From NCBI GenBank assembly GCA_033439255.1, contig CM065888.1, positions 496,001-560,000 on the forward strand: a DNA stretch of 64,000 nt, read 5' to 3'. Shown one piece after another: positions 36,351 through 48,075 of the stretch (its first letter is position 1; each line of letters opens with the position of its first letter). Source of the stretch: Hericium rajendrae. Its lineage: Eukaryota; Basidiomycota; Agaricomycetes; Russulales; Hericiaceae. The notes below the pieces were generated by a model. That model worked only from the letters and a program-made list of their open reading frames with translations, did not search any database and was not told the DNA's origin. A program made the position numbers and the translations under genes.

Positions 36351-36704
36351 TTATGGGGTCCGTGGCCTAGTGTTACCATCTTTGTGTGTGAATATAGCGG
36401 GCGAGCGCTCTTTCTCGACGTGGTCGATCTCGGCCAGTAAGCACTTCGTCTTTCTTCGAGCCACTGGTATCCGGGACAAACGATTGTAAAAGGACAATCG
36501 CTCTTTCAGCCCTCGCATATCGATCCCACCAGACGCTCCGATAGACATCTCCCTTTCATGCCCACTCACTTCAAAAACACGCTGCACGAATGCCCCCATA
36601 AATTCGCACAAAAATAAGACAAAGAAAGCGACGCAAAGGCGTATAAAAGCGCCATTCGCACCACCAAAAGCAAGCATCCAGCCTCCCGCGTCACCCCCTG
36701 CCAT
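36351..36704 (-). CDS. Possible small membrane protein
   Basis: An open frame of 117 codons from a true ATG (36702-36704), MAGGDAGGWMLAFGGANGAF, with one strong hydrophobic helix at about residues 18-40 and a charged C-terminal half. No relative recognised. It overlaps the expected 3' region of the C2H2 gene on the other strand. Could be chance. Confidence 0.2.
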   Translation of the reverse strand: MAGGDAGGWMLAFGGANGAFIRLCVAFFVLFLCEFMGAFVQRVFEVSGHEREMSIGASGGIDMRGLKERLSFYNRLSRIPVARRKTKCLLAEIDHVEKERSPAIFTHKDGNTRPRTP

Positions 36705-37440
36705 TCCTACACACGCGTTGCCTCTCGTTGTCCACCGCCTCCAGTTCGCCGAGCTAGGGACTCGAGCGCCTTCGCCGAATCGCGGGCAGCGCGGTCGGTG
36801 AGGGACTCGACGAGAAGTTCGACGGGGAGTGGGCCGGGCGCATCGGAGACGGACGCTCAGACAGCGAGCTGGTGAGGGGTCGGACGGGGAGATGGATTGG
36901 CATGACGGGGGCGGGCAGGCCGCTTTCCGGGCTGGCTCAATCTAACTCAGCCCAAATCTGTAAGCCACCACATTCATCAGCGCGCGTTTGTTTGTATGGA
37001 CTGATGGACTCACAGTGGCCTGGTACGGACCGTACGCTGATCCTCAGGCTTTTCGCCTGCCGCCAGTTGCAGCTGGCGGCAGCAGCCAACCCGTTGACCA
37101 TCCGATGGCAGACGCCAACCCCGAGCAGCCGGAGGTACGAGTGACGCCTGCAGTCTGTGACCGTGCCCCGCAAGGAGGTGCTTGCTCAACACCAGCTTCG
37201 GGACAAGCTAGAGGAGTGTCGCGGGGATAAGTGGGTGAGCATCCGCAGTTGCTTTGGGTCCAGTTGAGTGCTCACCTCGCACCGCGCACAGAGGCACTAG
37301 CCGTAGCCGGCTTCGCTACCATAATGGTATTGGGCCCGCTATGAGGCGAGCCCGACGGTATGGGTCCAAGATTTTGCAGTGGAGACCCGTTCCGATGCCC
37401 AGGTGCTTATATATGTTTCTTACCTGCGTGCGCGCACGGT

Positions 37441-37540
37441 TACGTTCTTTTGTTTTACTTTCACTAGTATGCTCTTTCGTTTGTTTGAATGTCGACGCTC
37501 TTTGGCTTGATTGTGTCCTTTGGTCCTGCTTGTTCGTTTC
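37441..37540 (+). repeat. Possible dispersed repeat, copy 2
   Basis: Similar by eye to 20525-20620, best in the block GTCGACGCTCTTTGGCTTGA. No target duplication or coding remnant was found; may be a degraded mobile-element fragment. Confidence 0.3.
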
Positions 37541-37822
37541 GAGATGTTGTGAGATGCGGAACATTGGTTTTCGCACATCTTGGTGTTTAGAATGAAGACA
37601 AGGAACACTTAGAAGCATCTTTCGCAGTCTTTCGCAGCGGCAGTGCGGGGTTCGCTGGATTGTGTCCACAAAAGATTTGTATTATGATGCGGAAGAGACT
37701 TTTGTGTCGTGGTCGGTGCGTGGCCTGGTCAATGGATGAATGTCATGTCATCAGATTCAACAGCAGGGGTTCGGATGAGCCAGGACTCGGGGAAACTGTG
37801 CTGGAACTTAGCGTCAAAGGCT

Positions 37823-37883
37823 AATATTCGAGGACCCGGGCCTAGAAAAGAATATATCCGAGGGCCGTGTTTAGAAAGAAAAG
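37823..37883 (+). repeat. Diverged tandem duplication of about 28 bp
   Basis: Copy 1 at 37823-37850 (AATATTCGAGGACCCGGGCC...) is followed directly by copy 2 at 37851-37883 (AATATATCCGAGGGCCGTGT...), with several substitutions and small insertions. No function is apparent. Confidence 0.6.
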
Positions 37884-39489
37884 AAAAAAACCATGCAACT
37901 CTTTCGAGACTGGCGAGGCGTTGGACGGTGACCGCACTGGCAGAGATGCGCGAAGTCACGGCCACACGGTTGTCACAAGTCAGCTGACACCGTCACGTCC
38001 CTCATGCTGGAACTTGAAGTTGCTGGAGTCGGAGCAGGAGCGTTCAGCCAAGTTGCTTTGACAAGAACTTGCATTGGGCCTGAAGCCTAGGGCTGAGATT
38101 TAGGGAGAGAGCTGAAACAAAAGACGTTCCTCGGTCGAAGGGTAAGTGATTGACAAAGGCTCACTGATCTGCTCCGGGTAAATCAGTCAACGAGTATCAT
38201 GACGTCGTGAGGAGTCAAAATGTCCGCGCCATATGCTAGATTATATGCAAGGTCAGATATAAGATGTCGTCGCCGGTATCATGAATGAAAGGCTTACACT
38301 CTTCTGAGGTCGGGCGCGGGGCTTCAAGGCTCTTCGATAACGAGTTACTGCACAAGCTCACCCTACTTCCGTGATGGGGAAACACTGGAGCCGAAGTGTT
38401 TTTGCTCGACGATGAGCAAGGGTACTAGTAGCACGCGCTAACTCAGTAATTGATGGGTCACAATTCTTCTTCGTGCCATGGTGTTCGCTGCATAAGCGTC
38501 CGGACTGCACCAAGGCGAAGCAGACCAGGTGCAGCTCAAAAGCATCCAACAGCGTGTAGAATAAAAGATACTGACCTGTGTGAGATTGACCCGTGTTGAA
38601 TGAACGCGTTTGTGCGCGGAGAACTGGAAACGTAGGACAATAGGCCACGTCTCCCGGTTCTCGTTTGGAAGAATGGCTGTGAAATGTATATAAATGACAA
38701 CGCAGATTGAAGTAATATCACACATGATCTGACATGGCTTTGACACATCAGAACTGCCTGCAGTTGTCCTTGCGGATGAGCAAGGGGGACGTCTAGAGAA
38801 AGCGCTCGCGTACGACTCCCGAGAGGTGAGCTGTTCGGCGGCTCGGGCAAGAGGTGCCATAAAGGCTTTGATTGACCCGAATCCAATCTAAATGAACCAT
38901 AAAAAACCAGCAGATGAGCGTGAGTCGTCATGTCATCGCACAATTGAAGCGACACCTACCGCTTCGTCTGTAAATCTGTTCCAGGACCACCTAGCTGATC
39001 AGTACTGTTCGTTTGGCCAAAGATTTTCAAGAGGGTCGACATATCTGGATCATCATTCTGAGATCGTCCTCACTGACGGTGCCAACAGCAACGAACAAGT
39101 GACCGTGAGCGTTTGAGTTTACCGCCTGTAGTCGACATTCGGAAAACAAGCTTCGACGCTGCCCTCGAATCACGTAAGATCAATTTCATCATCACCTATC
39201 CAGCCTCCCCGACTTCATATCACCCTCCACAAAACCTATGTTCAATTACATACTTACCGGTGACGATGCGATATAGCCGTGCAGAACGGTTTGCGCAACT
39301 GTGAATGCGTGAAACGCCTGTAAAACTCGATGCAGAACAAGCGGTGCAGCGGCGACATATCAGATGGCGATCTCCGGATTCAGACCAGCCCATTTCTTTC
39401 TCTCCGCCACCCTCCTTCCATCTAACTCACACCTTCGAAACCACAACCACACAAACCACTCCTTATCCACACACCACCTGTCGCGAAGA

Positions 39490-40107
39490 ATGTCCTGGCA
39501 AGGTACGTCGCCATCTGCAGCTCGCCAGTCTCCCCTCGTCTTCGCCTCTTGTGATCACGGCGCGGCTGACATCGACTTCACTTTCCCGTACTAGCGTACG
39601 TTGACACCAATCTCATTGGTACTGGGAAGATCAGCAAGGCTGCGATTTTAGGACAGGCTGGCGGTGTATGGGCGGCATCGCCAGGGTACACGGTGAGTCA
39701 AGTCGTGCGGCTGTCCGTGGGTGGCATCGCTGATGGTCGCCTGCGCCATTCTGTTCCGCATTGATCATATCTGTAGCTGTCAGTTGACGAGCAGAAGGCC
39801 GCGGTGAAGGCCTTCTCCGACTCTGCTGCTACTCAGGCGAGCGGCGTTCGCCTCGCCGGCCAGAAATTCTTCGCCCTCCGTGCGGATGATCGGAGTGTTT
39901 ATGGCAAGAAGCAGGTACGTCTCTTGCGTTCCCGAACAATGGAGCGACCGATAATGACGCTGTCGTTTGTGCCAGGCTGATGGTGTGATCCTCGTCAAGA
40001 CCAAGCAGGCGGTCCTGGTCGCGGAGTACGTTGCGCCGACCCAGGCCCCCGAGGCCACGCTCGTCGTAGAGGGCCTTGCAGACTACCTCATCAACGTCGG
40101 GTATTAG
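39490..40107 (+). CDS. Profilin
   Basis: A small actin-monomer-binding protein that promotes filament growth at barbed ends and binds poly-proline and phosphoinositides in the cytosol. Start ATG at 39490: MSWQ, followed at once by an intron, the usual arrangement in basidiomycetes. Joined exons give [80 protein letters not shown] and [20 protein letters not shown], ending LINVGY before TAG. The opening MSWQ.YVD and closing LADYL...GY are family hallmarks. About 126 aa with three introns, normal length. Housekeeping gene; nothing odd. Confidence 0.95.
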
Positions 40108-40686
40108 ACTACTCCTTCCACTCTTGCATCGTTCTGGCTGTCATGCATCTGAGAGGAGGAGTGCTGTATGAATGAGTGAAGATCTACATTTTTCTGTATT
40201 AAATGGCTTGATGACTTGACAATGGAACATGACCATCGTAACTTACTCGAAGAACGTCCAGAAACTTTGTCAAGAGCAAGGGCAAAGTAACAGGATCAAG
40301 GTGAACATCGGGAAAGGAACATCGGCTGCAGGCTGTCAACCATCGTCGACGTCTTCCCACTGCAAGTACGTAAATCAGTGTCTCCCACACGAAGTCTGAG
40401 ATGTCTAGACATCTGCATTGAGTGAACTCTTCGTCCACAAAACGCATTAATGGGGCCCTTTCTTTTGTAAACATCAACGTTCAAGTTTCCAGCAGCCTGA
40501 GCGATGCAGATTGAATACGAAATTGCTCGTTCCAGCATCCGGCCCGGCCACATGCCGTCGGTCCGCTGCGGCTGTCCAGAATCTGAACAATAGCAGCTTG
40601 TGCCATCGTGTCTCTTGAACTTGGAACTTGAACTTGTACATAGCACGACGGTCTTGATCTCTTCCCGGACATTCCGCTGAACCAGT
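40108..40686. other. Intergenic region
   Basis: About 580 bp between profilin and the first coiled-coil gene. Presumed terminator and promoter; opposite-strand frames of 60-150 codons here overlap the next gene and look like chance. Confidence 0.4.
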
Positions 40687-42091
40687 ATGTCCAACAAGAT
40701 CGTTACCTTCATGATGCGTGTCCAATTCACCGGATACCTCGCCGTCGACATCGACGGCACTCCTAATGGTCAGCCGCCCTCCCCGGAAGTCGACAGAGCG
40801 TTTCGCAGCGCAATGGCCAAACTGTACTTGACTAGCGCATTGCCAAAGAAATCACAGGTTTGGGCAGCATCGACGGGCGTGGCGCGCGGGATCATCGAGA
40901 TGCGATGGGAGTCCGCTGCGGACGGGGTGCGTCTTATTGTTGTGGACAAGGCGTGGTCTCGACGATGCTGATGCAGGCAAACGGGCTGGCCAGCACCTCA
41001 TGACGGTGTTCGTGAATGCATTTCAGACGATGCACAAGAGGCCCGAGTCGCTGGACGCACACAGAATGTACGCCTCATTACTTTGTCCTCAATCAAGGAC
41101 ACTCACCCTCGCATCGCGCCGTCTCCCAGCCGGAGTATGCTCCTGTAAGTCTCACCCCCGAGTGTATCTCTATCGTATGTACGATATCGATGATCCTACA
41201 GGTTTAAGTTTAAGTACCCTGGCATCACATCCATCCCACAGTACTATCGTCCGTACTTCGCAGCATACAATAGCGAAGGCGCGCCATCCGACGCCAGAAG
41301 TCCTATGTTTCACACCCCATTCCTTCCTCCGTACGCACCCCCGCCGTCCGATCCACATGCGCTTTCGCCATGGCCGCTTCCGAGCCCAAGCACAGCGCCT
41401 GCGCTCGGAGCGCACAGCATCAGCATCAATTCCGTACCGTCCGAACCCGCCAGTTTAGACGCGCTGCCGGAGGACCAGCTCGCAGACCAGCCGTCGAGCG
41501 CGCTTGCACGGGAGCTTTCACGCTGCAGGATCGCGCGCGACCACTATAAGGACGCGGTGAAGCGGGCGGACGCGCGCTCGCTTGATCTGGCGGCGTCGCT
41601 CGACCGGGTCACGTCGGAGAACAAGCAGCTTGCGGCCGAGAATGCGGCGATGCGGCGCGAGGTGCAGGCGTTGCGGGATCGGCCTGCGCGGAACGAGGGC
41701 GCGTCTGCGCGGAATGAGGATGCGTCTTCGTTGAAGAGGAAGCGGGAGGATGACGAGGTGCTCCAACGGCTGGTCCGCTTGAGGGGCGACGACGCGCAGG
41801 TGAAGAGCGAGCCGGGCAGCGACGCTGACATCTTGCGTATGTACCATCTTTTCCGCCTTTCCTGTTTGACTCAAGTATGCACCGACAGACGCGGTGTCGG
41901 CCGCGGAGTCCTACGTGCGCGGTTTGCGGGTGAATCTTCAAGGCGAGGTCTCCGTTCGCCGGGCGGCGGAGCGCAGGCTGAAGGACGTGGAGCGGGAGTG
42001 CAAGGAGCCGTTCGTCGTGCCGGCGCTGCTGCAGGCTTTCCTGCAGCTGTCCAAGCTGGGGGAGCAAGAGAAGCAGGGCGCGAAGACGTGA
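40687..42091 (+). CDS. Coiled-coil protein, tandem paralogue A
   Basis: An unrecognised protein, paired with the next gene. Start ATG at 40687: MSNKIVTFMMRVQFTGYLAV. The N-terminal domain (about 150 aa) is split by several introns (donors near 40926, 41067 and 41155) and joins to FKFKYPGITSIPQYYRPYFA. Then comes a Pro-rich linker (PPYAPPPSDPHALSPWPLPS) and a coiled coil (RITSENKQL-like register: SLDRVTSENKQLAAENAAMR, REVQALRDRPAR). Next is a basic patch followed by LQRLVRLRGDD, and after an intron near 41836-41890 a C-terminal block with ESYVRGLRVNLQGEVSVRRA and CKEPFVVPALLQAFLQLSKL. The C-terminal block closely matches that of the downstream gene. No catalytic motif. It is likely a scaffold or nuclear protein, but function is unknown. 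The junction near 40927-41010 is uncertain. Confidence 0.6.
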
Positions 42092-42835
42092 TTCTGTTTG
42101 GTGAGGGATGTATGTGGTGCTGTAGCGGGCCTCAGGCGAGTCAGGCGACCAACTTACGTGTTTCGGCTTGAACACAGCAAACGGGAGCGTTGAGAAAGTC
42201 GTCTGGACGGGCTACCCCCCCGTTAGCGTTCTGCAAGTCTGCTCTCGTCGTCTTCCTTTCAGTCTCCCTCCTGCCCTCGTCTCCCGGACTCATGATACCT
42301 AGACACTCATTAGTGACAGCACGAGGATCAATTGCCTATGGACCAGCGATGTCTCCTCGATGACGATGGGGAGAAAATATTGTGGAAGGCGCGGTCGAGG
42401 TGTCGCGTAGTGCGCTTGCGTTTCATGCTCTTGAATGTTGGCATGATTATTGAGAGGTGATACAAGATAGATACATATTCTGTTTGATGTCGTAACCAGA
42501 TCGTGTCAATGTCAATTGGCTCGGAGGGGAGGATTGTCAACGGTTGAGATTGGTTTCACGAGAATTTCCAACGCTTGAAAGAGGGACTAGCCAGGGCTAG
42601 CGATATTAGCAAAGTCAAAGTGCTGTAGAACACTGTATGCTAATGCACGTTCTTGCCAGTCCCAGTGCTCGTTGACAGTCACAATTTTGCTGACCGGAAG
42701 GGGCCGGCCCGGTAAGTAGTGTAGTGGTTCGACGAGTTGTCCGTCGAGCTGCAGTTCGCCGTTACCACGACATACTGAGTTTCTTCCTTCACAAACACCA
42801 CCACCTTTACACACATTTATCTCAGCACATATCCG
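42092..42835. other. Intergenic region between the paralogues
   Basis: About 740 bp with no gene seen. The right-hand part must contain the promoter of paralogue B. Confidence 0.4.
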
Positions 42836-45389
42836 ATGGAAACGACCTTCATCACTCGGATAAGATTCACAGACAAAATCGCGTCCTTAATTGACCAATT
42901 ATCTTTGGACGAAACTCCCACTAATCTCGTCCGCGACGGACTCATTGATCTACTCGTTCAGCTAGATAGTAATATGCGCATGGCACAGCCGAAGAAGAAG
43001 AATTTATGGAGGTCTAAACACATTATTGGGACATTGGAGATGCGACATGATTTTAAAGAAGGAAGCGTGAGTGTTGTCTCGGTCTATCCGTGTTTTTCCT
43101 CATCCGAAGGCGGTGAGGATCTTTGTTAGAGGTCTTGGGCAATTCAGTCTTCGAAAAATGCTGATTTTATGCTTCGTCTCCACAGCCGGTACACAAACAC
43201 CTAGTCGGCTTTACAGACCGTCTTTCTAGAGCAGATGCACTTTTGACTAGTCCAATGTACGTGGCAGAGTCGAATTATTCCAGCATATCGTCTGATACGT
43301 GTATATGAACTAATTTATAACTAGCGTCTTCGTTGAGGTGTACGTGCCCCGCTTTAGTGGCTATAAATCTTATTGGTTAATCTGCACTCGTTTTGTATCT
43401 CAGCTACAAGGTATCTCCTGGCAGCCCGAATTCCGTTCCACTCGACGCGGAACCGATCTTCTTCGTGAGTCGGGGTGGTCATCCCACTCTTTTGACAGGG
43501 CCTGTTATTCCCGCCCATGTATCTCTGCCATCCCAAGCTCATGACACCACTCCATCAACACCATCTATCGACGCACATCCATCTCTCTCCGCCATTCCTC
43601 GACCTCACGGCCTCCCACCCAAGCCCGCCAGTGCTTACTTCCCTGCATCTGCCACCGGTAAGACTTCCGTCATCGGCGGTGGCGTTCCGATATCCACTGT
43701 GAGGACCCGAGTACCTGCGACGTCTGCGAGCGCGGGCGCCCCCTTCACAAAACCCCTTTCACTCAAAATCGAACCTCAGAAGCAAAGTGAAGCATCCTCG
43801 TCAAAAAGACTGGGTGGAAGTGCTCCGGCGGAGGCGGCTTCGGCCATGCAACGCAGCAGCTCGAGTATGTCTATATCGACCAGTGGTTCTGCGACCCCAG
43901 TCCTCGCCTCAGCACAGCTATCGGCCTCGCACCCCCAGCCAGCAAGATCGACTACGGAGCCTTCTGGCATCGGAAAGTTGCCGGAGGCAGACATCTCCGG
44001 TACGGCAGGGATAACACCGACTCATGGAAAGCAGTTGCTCGACCCTTCTGCATTCTCCGCGATCGGGTCATCAGCAGCAGCGAAATTCACTATTCCGCAT
44101 GCCCATACGGTTGCGAGAACGCTATCGGGGGTTCCTGGACGATCAGCATTTGGGCCCCCTCCTACGGCCGTCAGTGCGTTCACGCGGTCCGCGTCTAGCC
44201 AGCCTCGACAGAAACTTAAGGTCCTCTTTCCACATACGCCTGCTCAGGGCTCACCTGGGCCGGGGACCTCTTCGAATCGGGCGAAGACCGCTAAGCGTCA
44301 AGCCGCGAAGAGTGCACCCGGAACCTCCCAGGCGGAGGAGCTTGCGCAATCTAAGAAAATGCTGTCCGACATGGTGAAGACGCTCGATCTCGAGAGGAAG
44401 AAACACGCGGAGGAGCTGGAGGCTGCTGAGAAGCGACATGCTGACGAGTTGGAGGAGGCGCGGATGAAGCATGGGCAGGACTTGGCGGCTGTTAAGACAG
44501 CGCACGAGCAGGTGGTGGTGGAGGTTAGGGCGCAGTGGGCGAAGGACGTTCGCACCATCGCAAGCCGGCAGCTCGAAGTCGATGATGAAGCGAAGAAGAC
44601 CACTGAAGACATAAAGAAAGCGCATGAACAAGAGGTGGCGGGACTGAGAGTTCAGTGGGCGGACGACGTCCGAGCATACGTGGATCGGCGACTCGAGATC
44701 GAAAAGGTAGCGAGGGAGACCGAGGAAGAGCTTAAGCGTGCAAAGGAAGCACATGCACGAGAAGTAGCAGAGGTGAAGGCGCAGTGGGCGGAGGAAACTC
44801 GCAAGTACGAGGCTCAGCAACTTGAAGCTCAAACGTTCCTACGGAAATTCAAGGAAGATATAAAACAACAGGTGGCCATCACTATCAAGCAGGCCGAGAT
44901 GAAAGCGACGGAGCATCTGGAGACGCAAAGGAGAGAGCTGACAGAAGTGATTGAGAAGACGAAGCGGGATTTGGAAAATGTGAGACGTGACGCAGAAGTG
45001 CGAGGAGAGGAGGTAGTGGGCATGAAGAGGAAAAGGGTAGAAATGGTCAGCAGGTTGGTCCGCATACGCGGTGAGAACACGACGAGTCCTCTGCGGACAA
45101 TGGCTGAGGAAGACGAAGGGGAAATCATTAGTAAGTGTTTCTCCGCTTTCGTTTTGACCCAGCGTCTCACCGGCCAATAGGCACCATCGATTCTCTAGAG
45201 TCTTATATTCAGAGCATGCGGTCGACGCTTCAATCCGAGATATCTTCCCGGCAGGCTGCGGAGCATGAGCTACGAGCACTCAAGGACGTCGACAGAGAAA
45301 GCAAAGAACCGTTCGTCGTTCCCGCCATGCTAGAGGCGTTCATGAAACTAGCAAGACTAGGCGACGGGTTGGCCGAAGATTCGAGATGA
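42836..45389 (+). CDS. Coiled-coil protein, tandem paralogue B
   Basis: Larger paralogue of the preceding gene (roughly 740 aa). Start ATG at 42836: METTFITRIRFTDKIASLID. The N-terminal domain (LSLDETPTNLVRDGLIDLLV, HLVGFTDRLSRADALLTSPI) matches paralogue A in layout. A long Ser/Pro/Thr-rich disordered segment follows (from EVYKVSPGSPNSVPL), then a coiled coil of about 300 residues with three tandem units at 44500-44871, a KRKRVEMVSRLVRIRGENTT segment and, after an intron (about 45132-45180), IDSLESYIQSMRSTLQSEIS and KEPFVVPAMLEAFMKLARLG. The block MKRKR...LVRIRGE plus KEPFVVPA.L.AF..L..LG is shared with paralogue A. Introns at about 43069-43183, 43257-43324 and 43338-43404 were placed by frame. 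No known domain; function unknown. Confidence 0.65.
44500..44871 (+). repeat. Three tandem coiled-coil units of 40-43 aa
   Basis: In-frame units starting at 44500, 44620 and 44749. Each begins with AH(E/A)xxVxxxxxQWAxxxR and continues to an (E/Q)LE- or RLE-containing segment and an E(D/E)(I/L)K ending. They keep the charged heptad pattern, which suggests an extended rod built by duplication. Confidence 0.75.
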
Positions 45390-46508
45390 GCCAGCAAGGT
45401 TCGGAGCCTCTTGAACTATTGTCCTGCTTATAATCTCGTCGTAGCGAGAACAACCTGGTACGTCGGTCTGTCCATTCGATCGTCGATGCTTGCTTACTGA
45501 TCGCCATGTAGAGACCCCGTTGCGCTCAGCTGACACTTTTTCTCGGGCTGCGACTGCTTCTAGCCGCTCATTATACCCTGGATGAGTTGTCGCATATTCC
45601 GCACCTTGTGAAAGGACTGTGACAAAATACCACCCGATGGGCAGAATTCTGACGGGACAATGCTGTTGCATGGTGCTTGACAGGGACGAAGAATATCTGG
45701 ACACTGCATGTTCAGTCGTCTACAGAGCTAAAAATTTCATAATATTCAACGCCCTTGCATAACTTTTCTTCTTCAGGGTTGTCTGAATTTGTTTTGTGAT
45801 TGCAGAATTTTGGTTGTATTTGGTTTGTCGGCATGCCAGATTATATATCACATACGCACATTCTTCAGCATGTGCCGTATTCAACACGCTCTTTTTGGCT
45901 TCAGCAGGTTCATGGTATGTTGCTGCATGCCGTGTGTTGCACTGAAGTACCCGACTCATTACCAGCCATAGAACACAGCGCATGCCATCACGTCAGCGGC
46001 AGCGCGTCAGCTTTCTGCCGTTCGAGCCGTGCAAATGGATTTCGGCGATAGGCGGCGGAGATATGGACGTTTAACGCCTGGCCGCCTTTCAGCCCTCCTG
46101 CGCGCCGTTCACTGCCATAGTGTCCTGCCCGAAGCTCCCCCTGCATTTCATATGGATACCAGTAATTCCACCAATAGAAAGCAGTATGTGTATCCATGTT
46201 CGCTTCTTCATGAATCAGCGATCGATGACAAACATCCAGGCCTGCCATGAAAGTGCCCTAGGGCGTGGTTTTGCACCCCTTCACATGGAGTTGAGCCGAT
46301 CCTCCGTACAGGGACAAATGACATCTTTTCTCACCTCGGGAGGCTTATTAAGACACCTGAATTTTTGGGAGACGTCTTGGCGGCATGACGCCATCAAAAT
46401 CCCTGCTAGCATAAAAGCCGGCGTCCCCAGCTTACCTTTCGAATTCACCATCCCTCCCCACATCATTTATCTCGTTGATAATCATTCCAAATCATCTTCA
46501 AGGAAGCC
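45390..46508. other. Intergenic region
   Basis: About 1.1 kb between two plus-strand genes, AT-rich in the middle (about 45730-45900). Overlapping short frames on both strands look like chance. No gene seen; promoter of the next gene lies at the right end. Confidence 0.4.
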
Positions 46509-48075
46509 ATGTCGTTCTTCACCGCCGCTCCGAAGCCTCCGACGCCCTTGGGCTTGTACCGCCCACTGTCTTCCCTGGCCGGCGTCCGCGTCTCGCCGTT
46601 TCAACTCGGTGCGATGTCAATCGGCAATAAATGGAAGAGCATGGGCGCCTTGGATAAGGAGAAGAGCTTCGAGCTCCTCGACGCCTATTTCTCCCTGGGA
46701 GGGAATTTCATCGACACAGCAAGCAGCTAGTGAGTAACCCGTTGCCTGGTACGCTTTCAAAGCACAGATTAACTCTCGCTATTTCATTTTAGCCACGATG
46801 GTGAATCTGAGGAGTTCATTGGGGAATGGCTTGAAAAGCGCGGCATTCGCGACCAGATCGTAGTCGCAACAAAGGTAAGCGATGCGCCCCTCACATTCGG
46901 GCAGCCGAAGCTCAATAGACGTGAAGTACACCCATTTTTACAAAGAAGCCGACCCGTCCATCAAGCAGCGCGCCGCATACGTGGGAAACAACGCAAAGAG
47001 TCTGCACGTTTCTGTGAATGCTTCGCTTGAGAAGCTGCGCACCAGCTATATCGATATCCTCTACGTACATTGGTGGGATTGGGAGACTGGTGTCGAGGAA
47101 ATCATGAATAGCCTGCACAATCTTGTCGTTTCCGGCAAGGTCCTTTACCTGGTGAGCTCAATTATCACTTCTCCTCTTCCCGTTAGTATTGACCGCTGGC
47201 ATTTCATCCAGGGCATCTCAGTTTGTTTCTTTCGTGATGGGAAAGCCTCCGACTACTGATCTATTTCTTTCGTAGGATACCCCTGCCTGGGTCGTCACAA
47301 AGGCCAATCAATACGCGCGTGATCATGGAAAAACGCCGTTCGTCATCTATCAAGGCCAGTGGAATGTCCTCCAACGTTCCTTTGAGCGGGAGATTATCCC
47401 AATGGCGCGTGCAGAAGGTTTGTGACTTCTATCTCGCGCCACTACGTTTCTGAACCTCACCATCTATGATAGGCTTGGCACTTGCGCCTTGGGATGTTCT
47501 CGCTGGCGGAAAATTGCGTACCGATGCGGAAGAACAGCGCAGGCGCGAGGCTGGCGTGGACGAGCGTGGAGGGTCGGGCTGGGCACGCACGGAGGCCGAG
47601 AGGACCATGAGCCTCGCACTGGAGAAGGTGGCCAAGGAGATTGGAGCGAAGAGTATCCAAGCGGGTAAGTTTATCACGTTTTCGTCTTTGTGGTAGCAAT
47701 TCGCTGACTACGTTTCCCAAAGTGGCCATCGCGTATGTCATGCAGAAAACCACCAATGTTTTCCCCGTCATCGGAGGCCGCAAGATAGAGTACCTCAAAG
47801 CGAACATCGAGGCCCTCGAGCTTACACTCACGAAGGAGCACATTGCCTATATTGAGAGCGTTGTGCCTTTCGATCCCGGGTTCCCGTACACTTTGATCGT
47901 TAGTCACACTCCTGGTAATGACATCTGGAGTCGTCAATTTGCTGATTGCCCCATCGCTTTTTCTTGACAGGGAGATGGTGCCTCGCAGGGCTTCCTCATG
48001 AAGATCACCCTAGGCCAGCAGGCTGTCTCGTGGCCTCACAAGCAGGCCATCGTTCCTAACAAGAACAATGCGTAA
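46509..48075 (+). CDS. Aryl-alcohol dehydrogenase, aldo-keto reductase family (AAD type)
   Basis: An NADP(H)-dependent reductase of aromatic aldehydes, of the AAD group expanded in wood-decay fungi. Start ATG at 46509: [20 protein letters not shown]. Then [35 protein letters not shown] (catalytic Asp and Tyr), VVATKYTHFY (catalytic Lys), [20 protein letters not shown] (catalytic His), [40 protein letters not shown] and [20 protein letters not shown]. It closes with [20 protein letters not shown], a typical cofactor-binding C-terminus, and ends NKNNA before TAA. About seven short introns; one exon (GIS, near 47213-47221) is only nine nucleotides long. All four AKR tetrad residues are present and the length is normal. 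Likely cytosolic, used in lignin-derived aromatic metabolism; that is family knowledge. Confidence 0.92.

Larger units (their letters stand above)
36104..39489. other. 3.4-kb region without a secure gene
   Basis: Between the C2H2 gene and the profilin gene. Weak coding-like pieces: a minus-strand frame at 36351-36704 (117 codons, one hydrophobic segment FIRLCVAFFVLFLCEFMGAF), and a plus-strand stretch at about 36757-37140 that stays open across a plausible intron (donor at 36962, acceptor at 37017) and reads ILAWYGPYADPQAFRLPPVA. Neither has a recognised family or a firm start. It also holds a possible dispersed repeat (37441-37540) and a diverged 28-bp tandem duplication (37823-37883). The part at 38100-39400 shows nothing I can interpret. 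Confidence 0.4.

Noticed and set aside
36355-36435. tRNA-like stretch beginning GTCCGTGGCCTAG
   Set aside because: The 5' part resembles a D-arm region, but there is no matching T-arm (GTTCRANYC) or acceptor pairing at the right distance.
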